A stretch of DNA of 64,000 nucleotides from Prevotella sp. (GTDB taxonomy: Bacteria; Bacteroidota; Bacteroidia; Bacteroidales; Bacteroidaceae), in contig JAFZBK010000004.1 of the NCBI GenBank assembly GCA_017561825.1, positions 45,675-109,674 on the forward strand, given 5' to 3'. The translations under genes were made by a program, and so were the position numbers. The notes beneath the pieces are model-generated. The model saw nothing but the letters and a program-made list of their open reading frames with translations. It had not been told where the DNA came from and searched no databases. Positions 44,309 to 51,609 of the stretch are shown here, one piece after another (position 1 is the stretch's first letter; each line of letters opens with the position of its first letter).

Positions 44309-45036
44309 TAATCTACCACAAACTGTATTTCCTTAAAGGCGAACGAGAGCAACTCGCGTCCGCATAGCAGTAACAGATGACCGTCATCAGTCACGTCCAC
44401 TAACGTCATTCGCTCCATGATGCCGTCAGGATAACGGTAGTCGTGTATCTCCCCTCTCCTATACAGTGCCGAACGGTAATTCGAACGAATCGAATGCCAG
44501 TCTCCTTTCACCACCTTATTATTATAATAGTCCCATCGTGCCACAATCTTCTCCAGCATCTCCTTCCGGTCAACCTCATGACCCAGGATCTGTACCAGCG
44601 ACACGGGGTTCGGAGCATCGCTATGGAACACCTGCTGATTCACGTTGATACCCGTACCGATGATACAGTCCTTGATCTCACTGCCCTGCAGCTTCGTCTC
44701 AATCAGCGTTCCGCCAATCTTCTGGTCGTTCCAATAGATATCGTTCGGCCACTTGATCTTGATACCGTCGGTATAGCTGTCAAGCACATCTTTCAGCGCC
44801 AAGGCATTGGCCATGGAGAGGATGAACTGATCCTTTGCGGGCACCTGCGGGTGGAGAAGGATACTGAACATGAGGTTCTTCCCAGCCTCACTCTCCCAAT
44901 GGTTTGAACCACAGCCACGACCAGCCGACTGATAGTCGGTTGTCACGACTGTCATGTCCTCACCCTCCTCAGACTGATATCCTTTCAGCCAGTCGTTGGT
45001 GGAATCCGTCTCTTTAAGATATATCGTCTTGTTCAC
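44308..45036 (-). CDS. birA: Biotin--[acetyl-CoA-carboxylase] ligase (no repressor domain)
   Basis: The 242-residue enzyme activates biotin to biotinyl-AMP and attaches it to the carrier protein. Motifs are LKETDSTNDWLK, SAGRGCGSNHWES (the biotinyl-AMP loop, G-R-G-C-G in place of the usual G-R-G-R-x-G), IKWPNDIYWN with the lysine that follows, KIGGTLIE and IIGTGINVNQ. There is no N-terminal helix-turn-helix, so this is the group I monofunctional enzyme and not a regulator. Divergent promoters lie between it and tadA. Confidence 0.93.
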   Translation of the reverse strand: MNKTIYLKETDSTNDWLKGYQSEEGEDMTVVTTDYQSAGRGCGSNHWESEAGKNLMFSILLHPQVPAKDQFILSMANALALKDVLDSYTDGIKIKWPNDIYWNDQKIGGTLIETKLQGSEIKDCIIGTGINVNQQVFHSDAPNPVSLVQILGHEVDRKEMLEKIVARWDYYNNKVVKGDWHSIRSNYRSALYRRGEIHDYRYPDGIMERMTLVDVTDDGHLLLLCGRELLSFAFKEIQFVVD

Positions 45037-45059
45037 TTCCTTACTGGCTTAGGTTAGGG

Positions 45060-45128
45060 CAAAGATACGATTTTTTACGTTCTTCTCCAAGCATCATTTG
45101 ATTTTTTAGAGAAAAAAGTGTATTTTTG
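45060..45128. promoter_or_regulatory. Divergent promoters of birA and tadA
   Basis: Minus: TTGG (45087-45090), 19 nt, TATCTTTG (45060-45067). Plus: TTTG (45097-45100), 20 nt, TATTTTTG (45121-45128). The two -33 boxes are only 6 bp apart, so the two polymerases would compete. Confidence 0.65.
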
Positions 45129-45146
45129 CAGACAAAAGAGAAAGGT

Positions 45147-45602
45147 ATGACGAAGACCGAAGAACAACAGAAGAAGGACGAGTTCTATATGCAGCGGGCA
45201 CTCGACGAGGCAAAAAAGGCGTTCGACGAGGGTGAGATTCCCGTGGGAGCCGTCGTGGTGTGCAAGGACCGTATCATAGCCCGCGGTCATAATCTAACCG
45301 AGACACTCACGGACGTTACCGCCCACGCTGAGATGCAGGTCATCACCGCGGCCGCCAATGCCCTCGGTGGGAAATACCTTACCGACTGCACCTTATATGT
45401 CACCGTAGAACCCTGTGTGATGTGTGCTGGTGCTATCGGCTGGGCACAAATCCGTCGTATCGTCTATGGCTGCGAGGATGAGAAACGTGGATTCCACCTG
45501 TTTGCCCCACAAGCCCTGCACCCCAAAGCCACAGTGTTGAGTGGAGTATTGGAAGATGATTGCCGGAAACTGATGCAGGAGTTCTTCCAGAAAAAGAGAT
45601 AA
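45147..45602 (+). CDS. tadA: tRNA-specific adenosine deaminase
   Basis: TadA makes inosine 34 in tRNA-Arg(ACG). Zinc and catalytic residues are seen as VTAHAEMQ (His and the proton-shuttling Glu) and EPCVMCAGAI (two Cys), with GAVVVCKDRIIARGHN before. I chose the ATG at 45147, which follows AAAGGT and lies about 15 nt after the promoter; an earlier in-frame start overlaps the promoter and is not usable. Predicted length is 151 residues. A hairpin terminator follows directly. Confidence 0.92.
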   Translation: MTKTEEQQKKDEFYMQRALDEAKKAFDEGEIPVGAVVVCKDRIIARGHNLTETLTDVTAHAEMQVITAAANALGGKYLTDCTLYVTVEPCVMCAGAIGWAQIRRIVYGCEDEKRGFHLFAPQALHPKATVLSGVLEDDCRKLMQEFFQKKR

Positions 45603-45609
45603 AAAAATA

Positions 45610-45633
45610 CGCCAAGGAATCAAATCCTTGGCG
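45610..45633. terminator. Terminator after tadA
   Basis: CGCCAAGGA (45610-45618) pairs with TCCTTGGCG (45625-45633) around a 6-nt loop, with an A-run before and a T-rich stretch after, so it can act on tadA and on the convergent lipoprotein gene. A hairpin with a similar surround follows tdk (48078-48102). Confidence 0.75.
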
Positions 45634-45655
45634 CACCTTTAAATTTTTTATCAAT

Positions 45656-46504
45656 TTACTTAACCAAAACAACCAAGTACTTGCTCGTACTCCAGAACAA
45701 CTGCGGGTTGTTAATCTTGAGGATATACTGCTTGTTAGCATCCTGTGTCAGCGTGTAGCTGCTTGAAGGGTGCATGGTCAACAGTTTAGCCGACTTCGAA
45801 TACAGCTTGATCTCCTTGTCAACACGGATATCAATCTTGGTGAAGTAGTTCTTGTTGAAGTTACCCTGCAGCACCTTACCATCTTTCAGGATGCCCTGCT
45901 CCTTCAGCTCGTTCTTCGTACCGAACACGAACCAAGCGGTATTCAACTGCTTGTCCTGTGTATTGATCGTCTCAGTCTTCTGCTCACTCTCAGTCTTCAG
46001 ATTCTTAATATCTGTATTCTGATTAGCGATGGTCTCATCGAGCTCAGAGATATGGATATCCTTAGCATCCAACTCAGCACGAAGCTGCTGCAATGTCTCG
46101 TTGCTCTGCTCCAGCTGCTTGGTCAGGTTGATGATGGTCTTCTGGAACTCATCGCCCTTCACGGTGCTCTCACGCATCTGCTGCTGCAGTTTCTTGATCA
46201 GCTCACGGTTCTGAGCCATGCGCTGTGAGATGAACTGGATGTTCTCACGGATCTGCTGAGCCTTGTTAGCGCGCTCACCGTCTTTCACAACATTGACACG
46301 GTTCTCTGCCTCATTGATCTCGCGGAAACCTTCCTGGATCTCATTCAGCGTACCCATCATGTCGTTAATCTCATTGTCCTTCTGCTCAATAATGCGCTGA
46401 AGGGAATCGTTCTGACCACCGTCCGGTAAAATCGGAGCAGGCTTCTCATTTGTACAAGCAACGAAGGCCACCAGACCCAGCGCTGCGAACAACATTTTCT
46501 TCAT
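45656..46504 (-). CDS. Coiled-coil lipoprotein, unknown function
   Basis: From the ATG at 46504 the precursor has 282 residues with lipobox AFVAC (Cys17). Residues about 35-190 are nearly continuous heptad coiled coil (IIEQKDNEINDMMGTLNEIQEGF, IRENIQFISQRM, LIKKLQQQMRES, ETLQQLRAELDAKDIHISEL, IKNLKTESEQKTETI). The C-terminal 90 residues form a small strand-rich domain (TAWFVFGTKNELKEQGILK, YTLTQDANKQYILKINNPQLFWSTSKYLVVLVK). The layout recalls periplasmic rod-and-cap lipoproteins in Bacteroidetes. No name can be given. It lies downstream of rsmI on the minus strand, after a heptamer array. Confidence 0.75.
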   Translation of the reverse strand: MKKMLFAALGLVAFVACTNEKPAPILPDGGQNDSLQRIIEQKDNEINDMMGTLNEIQEGFREINEAENRVNVVKDGERANKAQQIRENIQFISQRMAQNRELIKKLQQQMRESTVKGDEFQKTIINLTKQLEQSNETLQQLRAELDAKDIHISELDETIANQNTDIKNLKTESEQKTETINTQDKQLNTAWFVFGTKNELKEQGILKDGKVLQGNFNKNYFTKIDIRVDKEIKLYSKSAKLLTMHPSSSYTLTQDANKQYILKINNPQLFWSTSKYLVVLVK

Positions 46505-46550
46505 ACTTGTCAATTATTATGTTTAATCTTTATTTTAATGTTTAATGTTT

Positions 46551-46634
46551 CATCTCTCATCTTTCATCTCTCATCTCTCATCTCTCATCTTTCATCTCTC
46601 ATCTCTCATCTCTCATCTTTCATCTCTCATCTAC
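46551..46634. repeat. Longest heptamer array: twelve units with a 28-bp super-period
   Basis: Twelve 7-bp units run from 46551 to 46634. Most are catctct, and catcttt occurs at 46558, 46586 and 46614, exactly every fourth unit, so a 28-bp block has itself been repeated about three times. The last unit covers the rsmI stop codon. Confidence 0.9.
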
Positions 46635-47299
46635 GCTCCGCCCAGCACAATCACGAACTCGCCTTTCGGCTCCTTCTCGGTGAAATGAGCAATGACCTCG
46701 GTCAGCGTACCGCGCACACTTTCTTCGTGTACCTTACTGATTTCGCGACAGCAGCACACCTTCCGGTCCTCGCCGAACACCTCGGCAAACTGCTTCAGGG
46801 TCTTGAGCACCCTGTAGGGCGACTCATAGAACACCATCGTTCGCTCCTCGTTGCGCAGGTTCTCTAACCGCGTCTTCCTACCTTTCTTCTGCGGCAGGAA
46901 ACCCTCGAAGCAGAAACGGTCGTCGGGCAATCCACTTGAAACCAGTGCGGGCACGAATGCCGTGGCACCTGGCAGACACTGCACCTCTTGTCCTGCCGCT
47001 ACCGCCTCGCGTACCAGGAAGAACCCTGGGTCGCTGATTCCCGGTGTACCCGCGTCACTGATCAGTGCAATGGTGGCCCCCGCTTTCAGGCGTTCCACGA
47101 TTCCTGCCGTCGTACCATGCTCGTTGAACTTATGATGCGACATCAGCTGATTCTTAATCTCATAGTGCTTCAGCAGAATACCCGATGTACGGGTATCTTC
47201 TGCCAAGATCAGATCAGCCTCTTTCAGGATCCTGATGGCCCTGAAGGTCATATCCTCCATATTGCCCACAGGGGTGGGAACCACATACAAAATGCCCAT
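46631..47299 (-). CDS. rsmI: 16S rRNA (cytidine(1402)-2'-O)-methyltransferase
   Basis: The 222-residue SAM-dependent enzyme 2'-O-methylates C1402 in the decoding centre of 16S rRNA. Motifs of the RsmI family are LYVVPTPVGNMEDMTFRAI, ADLILAEDTRTSGILLKHY, IALISDAGTPGISDPGF and FYESPYRVLKTL, with GEFVIVLGG at the end. The stop codon lies inside the 46.6-kb heptamer array. Length is close to the Bacteroidetes norm, which lacks the extra C-terminal domain of the E. coli protein. Confidence 0.94.
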   Translation of the reverse strand: MGILYVVPTPVGNMEDMTFRAIRILKEADLILAEDTRTSGILLKHYEIKNQLMSHHKFNEHGTTAGIVERLKAGATIALISDAGTPGISDPGFFLVREAVAAGQEVQCLPGATAFVPALVSSGLPDDRFCFEGFLPQKKGRKTRLENLRNEERTMVFYESPYRVLKTLKQFAEVFGEDRKVCCCREISKVHEESVRGTLTEVIAHFTEKEPKGEFVIVLGGA

Positions 47300-47395
47300 T
47301 CAGTCGGCAAAATTACAAAAATATTGAGAAAATGGTACCAATAACAAAGAATTATGTAAGAATTTAAGCATAATTATAAATTATTGTTGTATCTT

Positions 47396-47481
47396 TGACT
47401 TCGTCGAAGATACTTTCACTCGACAAAACAAAAGAAAAACCGCTTTTTCTTTTGTTTTGTGCTCGTTTAATCGTATCTTTG
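47396..47481. promoter_or_regulatory. Promoter-bearing palindromic element upstream of tdk
   Basis: Plus strand: TTTG (47451-47454), 19 nt, TATCTTTG (47474-47481). It is the inverse of the element at 41652-41746: reading its minus strand from 47481 gives the same order (caaagatacg, cgagcacaa, aaaagaaaa, the hairpin turn, ttgtcgag, ttcgacgaagtca). Stem arms surround aaaaccgcttttt. Confidence 0.7.
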
Positions 47482-47486
47482 TCCCC

Positions 47487-48071
47487 ATGATGACAGCATT
47501 CACAGGCGAGAAACGCCATCAGGGTCGCATTGAGGTGATCTGCGGCTCGATGTTCTCGGGAAAGACAGAAGAACTGATCCGTCGTTTGAAAAGGGCCAAG
47601 TTCGCAAAGCAGCAGGTGGAGATCTTCAAGCCCTCCATCGATACCCGCTATAGTGATAACGATGTGGTGAGTCACGACCAGAACAGCATCCCCAGCACAC
47701 CCATCAGCGCATCATCGAGCATCCTGCTGCTGGCAGGTGACAATGATGTGATTGGCATTGATGAGGCGCAGTTCTTGGATGAAGGACTGGTGGATGTGTG
47801 CAACCAACTGGCCAACCGTGGCGTACGTGTGATCGTGGCAGGGTTGGACATGGACTACAAGGGCGTACCCTTCGGTCCTATGCCTGGCTTATGTGCCATT
47901 GCCGATGAAGTGACCAAGGTACACGCCATCTGTGTGAAGTGCGGCGCTCTGGCGTACGTCAGTCATCGACTGGTGGAAAACGACAAGCGCGTACTTCTTG
48001 GCGAAACCCAGGAATACGAACCCCTGTGCCGCGAGTGTTATCAGCGGGCGATTGCGGAGCAATCCGAATAA
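47487..48071 (+). CDS. tdk: Thymidine kinase (type II), possibly leaderless
   Basis: The enzyme phosphorylates thymidine for salvage. The P-loop is [19 protein letters not shown], followed by [18 protein letters not shown] with the catalytic Glu, [15 protein letters not shown] and a zinc site ([12 protein letters not shown]). I start it at the ATG at 47487, with another ATG next to it. The -7 box ends at 47481, so transcription should begin within a few bases of the start codon. The mRNA would then be leaderless or nearly so. An earlier start would fall in the promoter. Length is 194 residues, normal for the family. Confidence 0.93.
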   Translation: MMTAFTGEKRHQGRIEVICGSMFSGKTEELIRRLKRAKFAKQQVEIFKPSIDTRYSDNDVVSHDQNSIPSTPISASSSILLLAGDNDVIGIDEAQFLDEGLVDVCNQLANRGVRVIVAGLDMDYKGVPFGPMPGLCAIADEVTKVHAICVKCGALAYVSHRLVENDKRVLLGETQEYEPLCRECYQRAIAEQSE

Positions 48072-48077
48072 AAATCA

Positions 48078-48102
48078 CGCCAGGGCTTTGATGCCCTGAG
48101 CG
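48078..48102 (+). terminator. Hairpin after tdk
   Basis: CAGGGC (48081-48086) pairs with GCCCTG (48093-48098), extended by CGC/GCG with one bulged base. Like the tadA hairpin it is preceded by an A-run and followed by gtacctt, but there is no T-tract. Confidence 0.5.
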
Positions 48103-48139
48103 TACCTTAATGAACGAGCGACGAGAAGGAGCGGTTGAG

Positions 48140-48170
48140 CCCCTCCATATAGGGAGGGGATGGGGGTAGG
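48140..48170 (+). repeat. REP-like hairpin, copy 3
   Basis: CCCCTCC (48140-48146), atata, AGGGAGGGG, then ATGGGGGTAGG. It is in the spacer upstream of the AI-2E transporter gene. Confidence 0.75.
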
Positions 48171-48186
48171 TGGATGTTTCTTTTGC

Positions 48187-48279
48187 CTCTTTTCTTTGCG
48201 CCAAAGAAAAAGAGGGGAAGAAGTTTCTTTTCTCTGCGCCAAAGAAAAGAGGGAAGAAAAAGTTTGTTTCTTTACAAAG
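48187..48279 (+). repeat. Tandem palindromes TTTCTTTGCGCCAAAGAAA before the transporter gene
   Basis: One perfect palindrome lies at 48191-48209, a near copy (tttctctgcgccaaagaaa) begins about 38 bp later, and a shorter form (tttctttacaaagaaa) ends near 48279. They precede an AAAAAGGATATT ribosome site and ATG. This spacer also translates as an open frame by chance, which I do not use. Confidence 0.7.
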
Positions 48280-48292
48280 AAAAAAGGATATT

Positions 48293-49477
48293 ATGCATAA
48301 GGAAATAACATTTGATCGATTCATACGCTGGGCAGGCGTAGCCCTGCTGGTAGTAGGCATACTATTCGCCATGAACTACCTCAGTAAAGTACTGCTGCCC
48401 TTCTTCGTAGCCTGGCTACTGGCCTACCTCATCTACCCACTGGTGAAGTTCGTGCAGGAGAAATGTCATGTGCCTACACGCGCCCTGAGCATCATCGTCA
48501 CCCTGATCTTCGTCATCGCCATTCTTGCTCTGATCATCTACCTGATCATCCCGCCGATGATTGCACAGTTCGGCAAGCTCAGTCAGCTGATTACCCAGTA
48601 CGTGCAACAGCAGACCAACACGAGCGACCTCTCCCAGCTGATCAAAGATTGGATCACTGAACACCGTGAACAGATCGAGAAGGTACTCAAGAGTCCGGAT
48701 ATGACCGAGGCGCTGAAGGCAGCCGTGCCGCAGCTCTTCAACGTGGTAGGACATACCGCGAACATCATCATCAGTATCGTGGGCTCCATGATCACCTTAT
48801 TATATATGTTCTTCATCCTGCTCGACTACGAGTACCTGACCGACAACTGGATCCGTATCTTCCCGAAGAAGGCACGTCCCTTCTGGAGCGAGCTCGCAGG
48901 TGATGTAGAGAAAGCACTGAACTCTTATATCCGCGGTCAAGGACTGGTGGCGCTCTGCATGGGAATCCTGTTCTGCATCGGTTTCACCATCATCGACTTC
49001 CCCATGGCCATCGGCTTGGGAATCCTCATCGGCATCATGGACCTGGTTCCTTATCTCCATACCTTCGCCCTCATCCCCACCGCGTTCCTAGCTTTACTGA
49101 AGGCTGCTGATACAGGACAGAACTTCTGGGTGATCTTAGCATCTGCCGTGGCTATCTTCATCATCGTGCAGATCATCATCGATATGATTATCACCCCGAA
49201 GATCATGGGTAAGGCCATGGGCCTCAACCCCGCCATCCTCCTGCTTTCCCTGTCGGTATGGGGTGCCCTGTTAGGGTTCATCGGACTTATCATTGCGCTG
49301 CCGCTCACCACTATCATCATTGCCTACTATAAACGGTACGTCACCAAGGATGAAGATGATATTGTGATAGATACGCCGGAAGAGACAGAGGAAATAAAGG
49401 CCGAAGAGAGAAAGGAGGCACTCGAGGTGATTGAGCATGTGGTTTATCACCCCGATGAAGAAAAAACTCCCGAATAA
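48293..49477 (+). CDS. AI-2E family (TqsA/PerM-like) transporter
   Basis: The 394-residue membrane protein has the family's eight helices: paired N-terminal ones (ALLVVGILFAMNYL, VLLPFFVAWLLAYLIYPLV), a central amphipathic segment (residues about 90-150) and then GSMITLLYMFFILLDYEYL, SYIRGQGLVALCMGILFCIGF, MAIGLGILIGIMDLVPYL and a last helix with PAILLLSLSVWGALLGFIGLIIALPLTTIII. The C-terminus is acidic and helical. I start it at the ATG at 48293, next to a clear AAGGA site, and not at the distant in-frame ATG in the repeats. The substrate is unknown; the family name comes from an E. coli protein tied to quorum signals. Confidence 0.88.
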   Translation: MHKEITFDRFIRWAGVALLVVGILFAMNYLSKVLLPFFVAWLLAYLIYPLVKFVQEKCHVPTRALSIIVTLIFVIAILALIIYLIIPPMIAQFGKLSQLITQYVQQQTNTSDLSQLIKDWITEHREQIEKVLKSPDMTEALKAAVPQLFNVVGHTANIIISIVGSMITLLYMFFILLDYEYLTDNWIRIFPKKARPFWSELAGDVEKALNSYIRGQGLVALCMGILFCIGFTIIDFPMAIGLGILIGIMDLVPYLHTFALIPTAFLALLKAADTGQNFWVILASAVAIFIIVQIIIDMIITPKIMGKAMGLNPAILLLSLSVWGALLGFIGLIIALPLTTIIIAYYKRYVTKDEDDIVIDTPEETEEIKAEERKEALEVIEHVVYHPDEEKTPE

Positions 49478-49509
49478 TTTGTGTGTTTCAAAAAAACATC
49501 GTACCTTTG
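49478..49509 (+). promoter_or_regulatory. Promoter of tRNA-Lys
   Basis: TTTG (49478-49481), 20 nt, TACCTTTG (49502-49509). Between it and the tRNA is a small inverted repeat (gcgattttttagaaaatc). Confidence 0.65.
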
Positions 49510-49552
49510 CAGGCGATTTTTTAGAAAATCACCTGCCATTATGGGCATTGAT

Positions 49553-49625
49553 GATCCGTTAGCTCAGCTGGTAGAGCACAACACTTTTAATGTTGGGGTC
49601 TTGGGTTCGAGCCCCAAACGGATCA
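49553..49625 (+). tRNA. tRNA-Lys (anticodon TTT)
   Basis: A full cloverleaf: acceptor GATCCGT/ACGGATC, D-arm GCTC AGCTGGTA GAGC, anticodon arm CAACA CTTTTAA TGTTG with TTT, T-arm TTGGG TTCGAGC CCCAA, discriminator A. The 3' CCA is not encoded (next bases CAA), so it needs the CCA-adding enzyme. Confidence 0.97.
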
Positions 49626-49626
49626 C

Positions 49627-49658
49627 AAAAAAGAGGTCTTCACGACCTCTTTTTTTTA
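49627..49658 (+). terminator. Terminator after tRNA-Lys
   Basis: GAGGTC (49633-49638) pairs with GACCTC (49644-49649), extended by A/T pairs and followed by eight T. It overlaps the 3' end of the GH5 gene on the other strand by a few bases. Confidence 0.85.
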
Positions 49659-50807
49659 TTTCTCGAGAGCCTTCCTGCTCATCAGCAACTCCACAAGCGG
49701 TCTATCCTTATAGCTATGGCGCTGCTGATCCCAGAAACCGAAGTCAGCATCGTAGCACCAAGTGGTCCAGGCGATATCGAACTCATCGAACACCGTAAGC
49801 ATATCCTTTGTCCACTGGTACGCCAACTCACGGTCAACAGGCTCATACACGCCCCACTCGCCGCAGAACAGCTGCAATCCGTATTTCTTCGCCACTTCGA
49901 TGGCATCTTTGAAGTCAGCCCTGATGCGGTCGATGTTAAACTCCTCCTTGGTAAAGGGCTCCAGTTGCGGTTTGATTGAGTCAGGCGCTGCGTCATAGTC
50001 ATCTTTCGACACGAGCACACCTGGATAGTTCACCTTTCCCTTGTACTGACCGATAGGAGTCCACCATGCCCCGTAGTGTGTCAGGATCATCGGGTTATAG
50101 TAGTGGAACGAGAGGATGATGTTCTTGTCGCCCTCGGGCACCTTCAAGTACTTCATCGTCTCATATCCCTGCCAGCGGTTCGAACCCACCACGAGTGTAC
50201 GCTGTGGTTCCCGTTCCCTCAGTGCCTTATGCACCTTGGCCACCAGTTGGTTCCACTGCTCATGCTCGTCGGCCACGGGCTCGTTCATGAACTCATAAGC
50301 CACCCAGTCGGTACTGTAGTCCTTAAGCGCGTCAGACAGCTGATACCACAGGTTGATCAGTCCTTGCTGCGCCTCCTCAGAGGTGAATAGCGTGTTGGCC
50401 GCCTTATCCCCTTCGTTCACCGCATTGAAGTAATGCGAACGAATGATATGCAGGTCAACGATAGCCCGCAGGTTATGCTTTCTGGCCAGATCGAGCGCGT
50501 TGGTCAGCAGCCCCCATGCCTCCTCCAGCTTGTTCCCCTGCTCATCCCAGAACTGCACCTCGTCGATGGGGATACGCACGAAGTCGAACCCCAGCTGTTG
50601 CAACCGCTCGAAGTCATCCTCCTGGATATGCAGTTTACGCATCTCACCTCTGGCCTCCGACTGTGACAGCCAGTGACTCAAGTTCGTTCCTCTCTTAATG
50701 CGGAAGTTGTTCACTCCGTCATTGCTCTTGTTACCGCATGCTACGGTCATTAGGGCAACGGCGCAAATCACCGCACCCCTCAACATCTTCTTTCCAATAC
50801 TCCTCAT
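49656..50807 (-). CDS. Glycoside hydrolase family 5-like lipoprotein
   Basis: The precursor (383 residues from the ATG at 50807) has lipobox MTVAC with Cys24. The TIM barrel shows GH5 features: KRGTNLSHWLSQ, FDFVRIPIDEVQFWDE, RAIVDLHIIRSHYF, the acid/base Glu176 in AYEFMNEPVAD, HYYNP and the nucleophile Glu317 in FCGEWGVYEP, then TWCYDADFGFWD. The family includes endoglucanases, mannanases and related enzymes; the substrate is not decided by sequence alone. It sits at the downstream end of the hybrid-regulator gene cluster, suggesting a role in a deacetylated or acetylated polysaccharide. A TTG in the heptamer array upstream would be a false start. Confidence 0.88.
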   Translation of the reverse strand: MRSIGKKMLRGAVICAVALMTVACGNKSNDGVNNFRIKRGTNLSHWLSQSEARGEMRKLHIQEDDFERLQQLGFDFVRIPIDEVQFWDEQGNKLEEAWGLLTNALDLARKHNLRAIVDLHIIRSHYFNAVNEGDKAANTLFTSEEAQQGLINLWYQLSDALKDYSTDWVAYEFMNEPVADEHEQWNQLVAKVHKALREREPQRTLVVGSNRWQGYETMKYLKVPEGDKNIILSFHYYNPMILTHYGAWWTPIGQYKGKVNYPGVLVSKDDYDAAPDSIKPQLEPFTKEEFNIDRIRADFKDAIEVAKKYGLQLFCGEWGVYEPVDRELAYQWTKDMLTVFDEFDIAWTTWCYDADFGFWDQQRHSYKDRPLVELLMSRKALEK

Positions 50808-50809
50808 AA

Positions 50810-50831
50810 TTTTCAATTTTCAATTTTCAAT
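50810..50831. repeat. Heptamer array between the GH5 and metallo-beta-lactamase genes
   Basis: ttttcaa three times with a 7-bp period fills the spacer between two minus-strand genes. Confidence 0.8.
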
Positions 50832-50832
50832 T

Positions 50833-51576
50833 CTACTGATAGTTTCGGATGCGTACTTCCGTACTACTATTCTCTAGCAGATCCGCTACTTTCTGAATCT
50901 CCGTATTCGAGTAATGATACGGGAAGAGCACCTTGGGCTGAACGATACGCGCCGCGTTCGCCACCTGCTCCGGTGTCATCGTATAAGGCTGGTTACACGG
51001 CATGAAGGCCACGTCGATATCCTTGATGGCAGCCATCTCCGGAATATCCTCCGTATCACCTGCGATATAGATACGCAGACCGTCGAGCGTGATGATGAAC
51101 CCGTTATCGCGCCCCTTCGGATGGAATTGCTCGCGCCCCGGGGTACAGTTATATGCCGGCACCGCCTCCACCTGGATGTCAGCCGCGAGTGTCAACTGAT
51201 CGCCGTTCGCCATCACCTTCCCGTAGCCCAGCATCTCCGCGCATCGCTGATTAGTGATCAGCTGCGTCTGCTCCTTGGTGAGCGCGGCAATGGCCTGTTT
51301 GTCAAGGTGGTCGCCATGCTCATGCGTCACGAAGATATAGTCAGCCTTCGGCATGGTGGAATAGTCGGTAGCGGGCGGGATATTCGTCACGGGGTCAATC
51401 TCGATCTCTTTCCCGTCGTAGCAAATGCGTATGCTACCGTGTTTGATACAGTGGAACACCACCTCTTTGCCAGTAGGTGTTTTGAACACGTCCACGCCTT
51501 CTGTCTCAGCAGGTTTCGTGGCTTTGCAGGAAAACAACGCCATAACGCTTAGTAGTAATACATAAATCCTTTTCAT
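50833..51576 (-). CDS. Metallo-beta-lactamase-fold lipoprotein (UlaG/L-ascorbate lactonase-like)
   Basis: The 247-residue precursor has lipobox ALFSC with Cys17. The metallo-beta-lactamase motif THEHGDHLD gives His85, His87, Asp89 and His90. The later segment IYIAGDTEDIPEM supplies the bridging Asp, and FPYHYSNTE the last His. Such UlaG-like proteins hydrolyse lactone or phosphodiester bonds; the substrate is unknown here. It is between the PIG-L and GH5 genes with short spacers, in what looks like one operon starting from the hybrid-regulator gene region. Confidence 0.85.
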   Translation of the reverse strand: MKRIYVLLLSVMALFSCKATKPAETEGVDVFKTPTGKEVVFHCIKHGSIRICYDGKEIEIDPVTNIPPATDYSTMPKADYIFVTHEHGDHLDKQAIAALTKEQTQLITNQRCAEMLGYGKVMANGDQLTLAADIQVEAVPAYNCTPGREQFHPKGRDNGFIITLDGLRIYIAGDTEDIPEMAAIKDIDVAFMPCNQPYTMTPEQVANAARIVQPKVLFPYHYSNTEIQKVADLLENSSTEVRIRNYQ

Positions 51577-51609
51577 ATCCTATATTTTTCAATTCTCAAT
51601 TTAGTGGCA

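Noticed and set aside
48170-48292. N-terminal extension of the AI-2E transporter from an ATG in the repeats
   Set aside because: The translated stretch is made of palindrome sequence (KEKEGKKFLFSAPKKRGKK). A strong ribosome site and the family start lie at 48293.
49481-49798. 105-codon frame covering tRNA-Lys
   Set aside because: It runs through a tRNA and a terminator, so it cannot be a gene.
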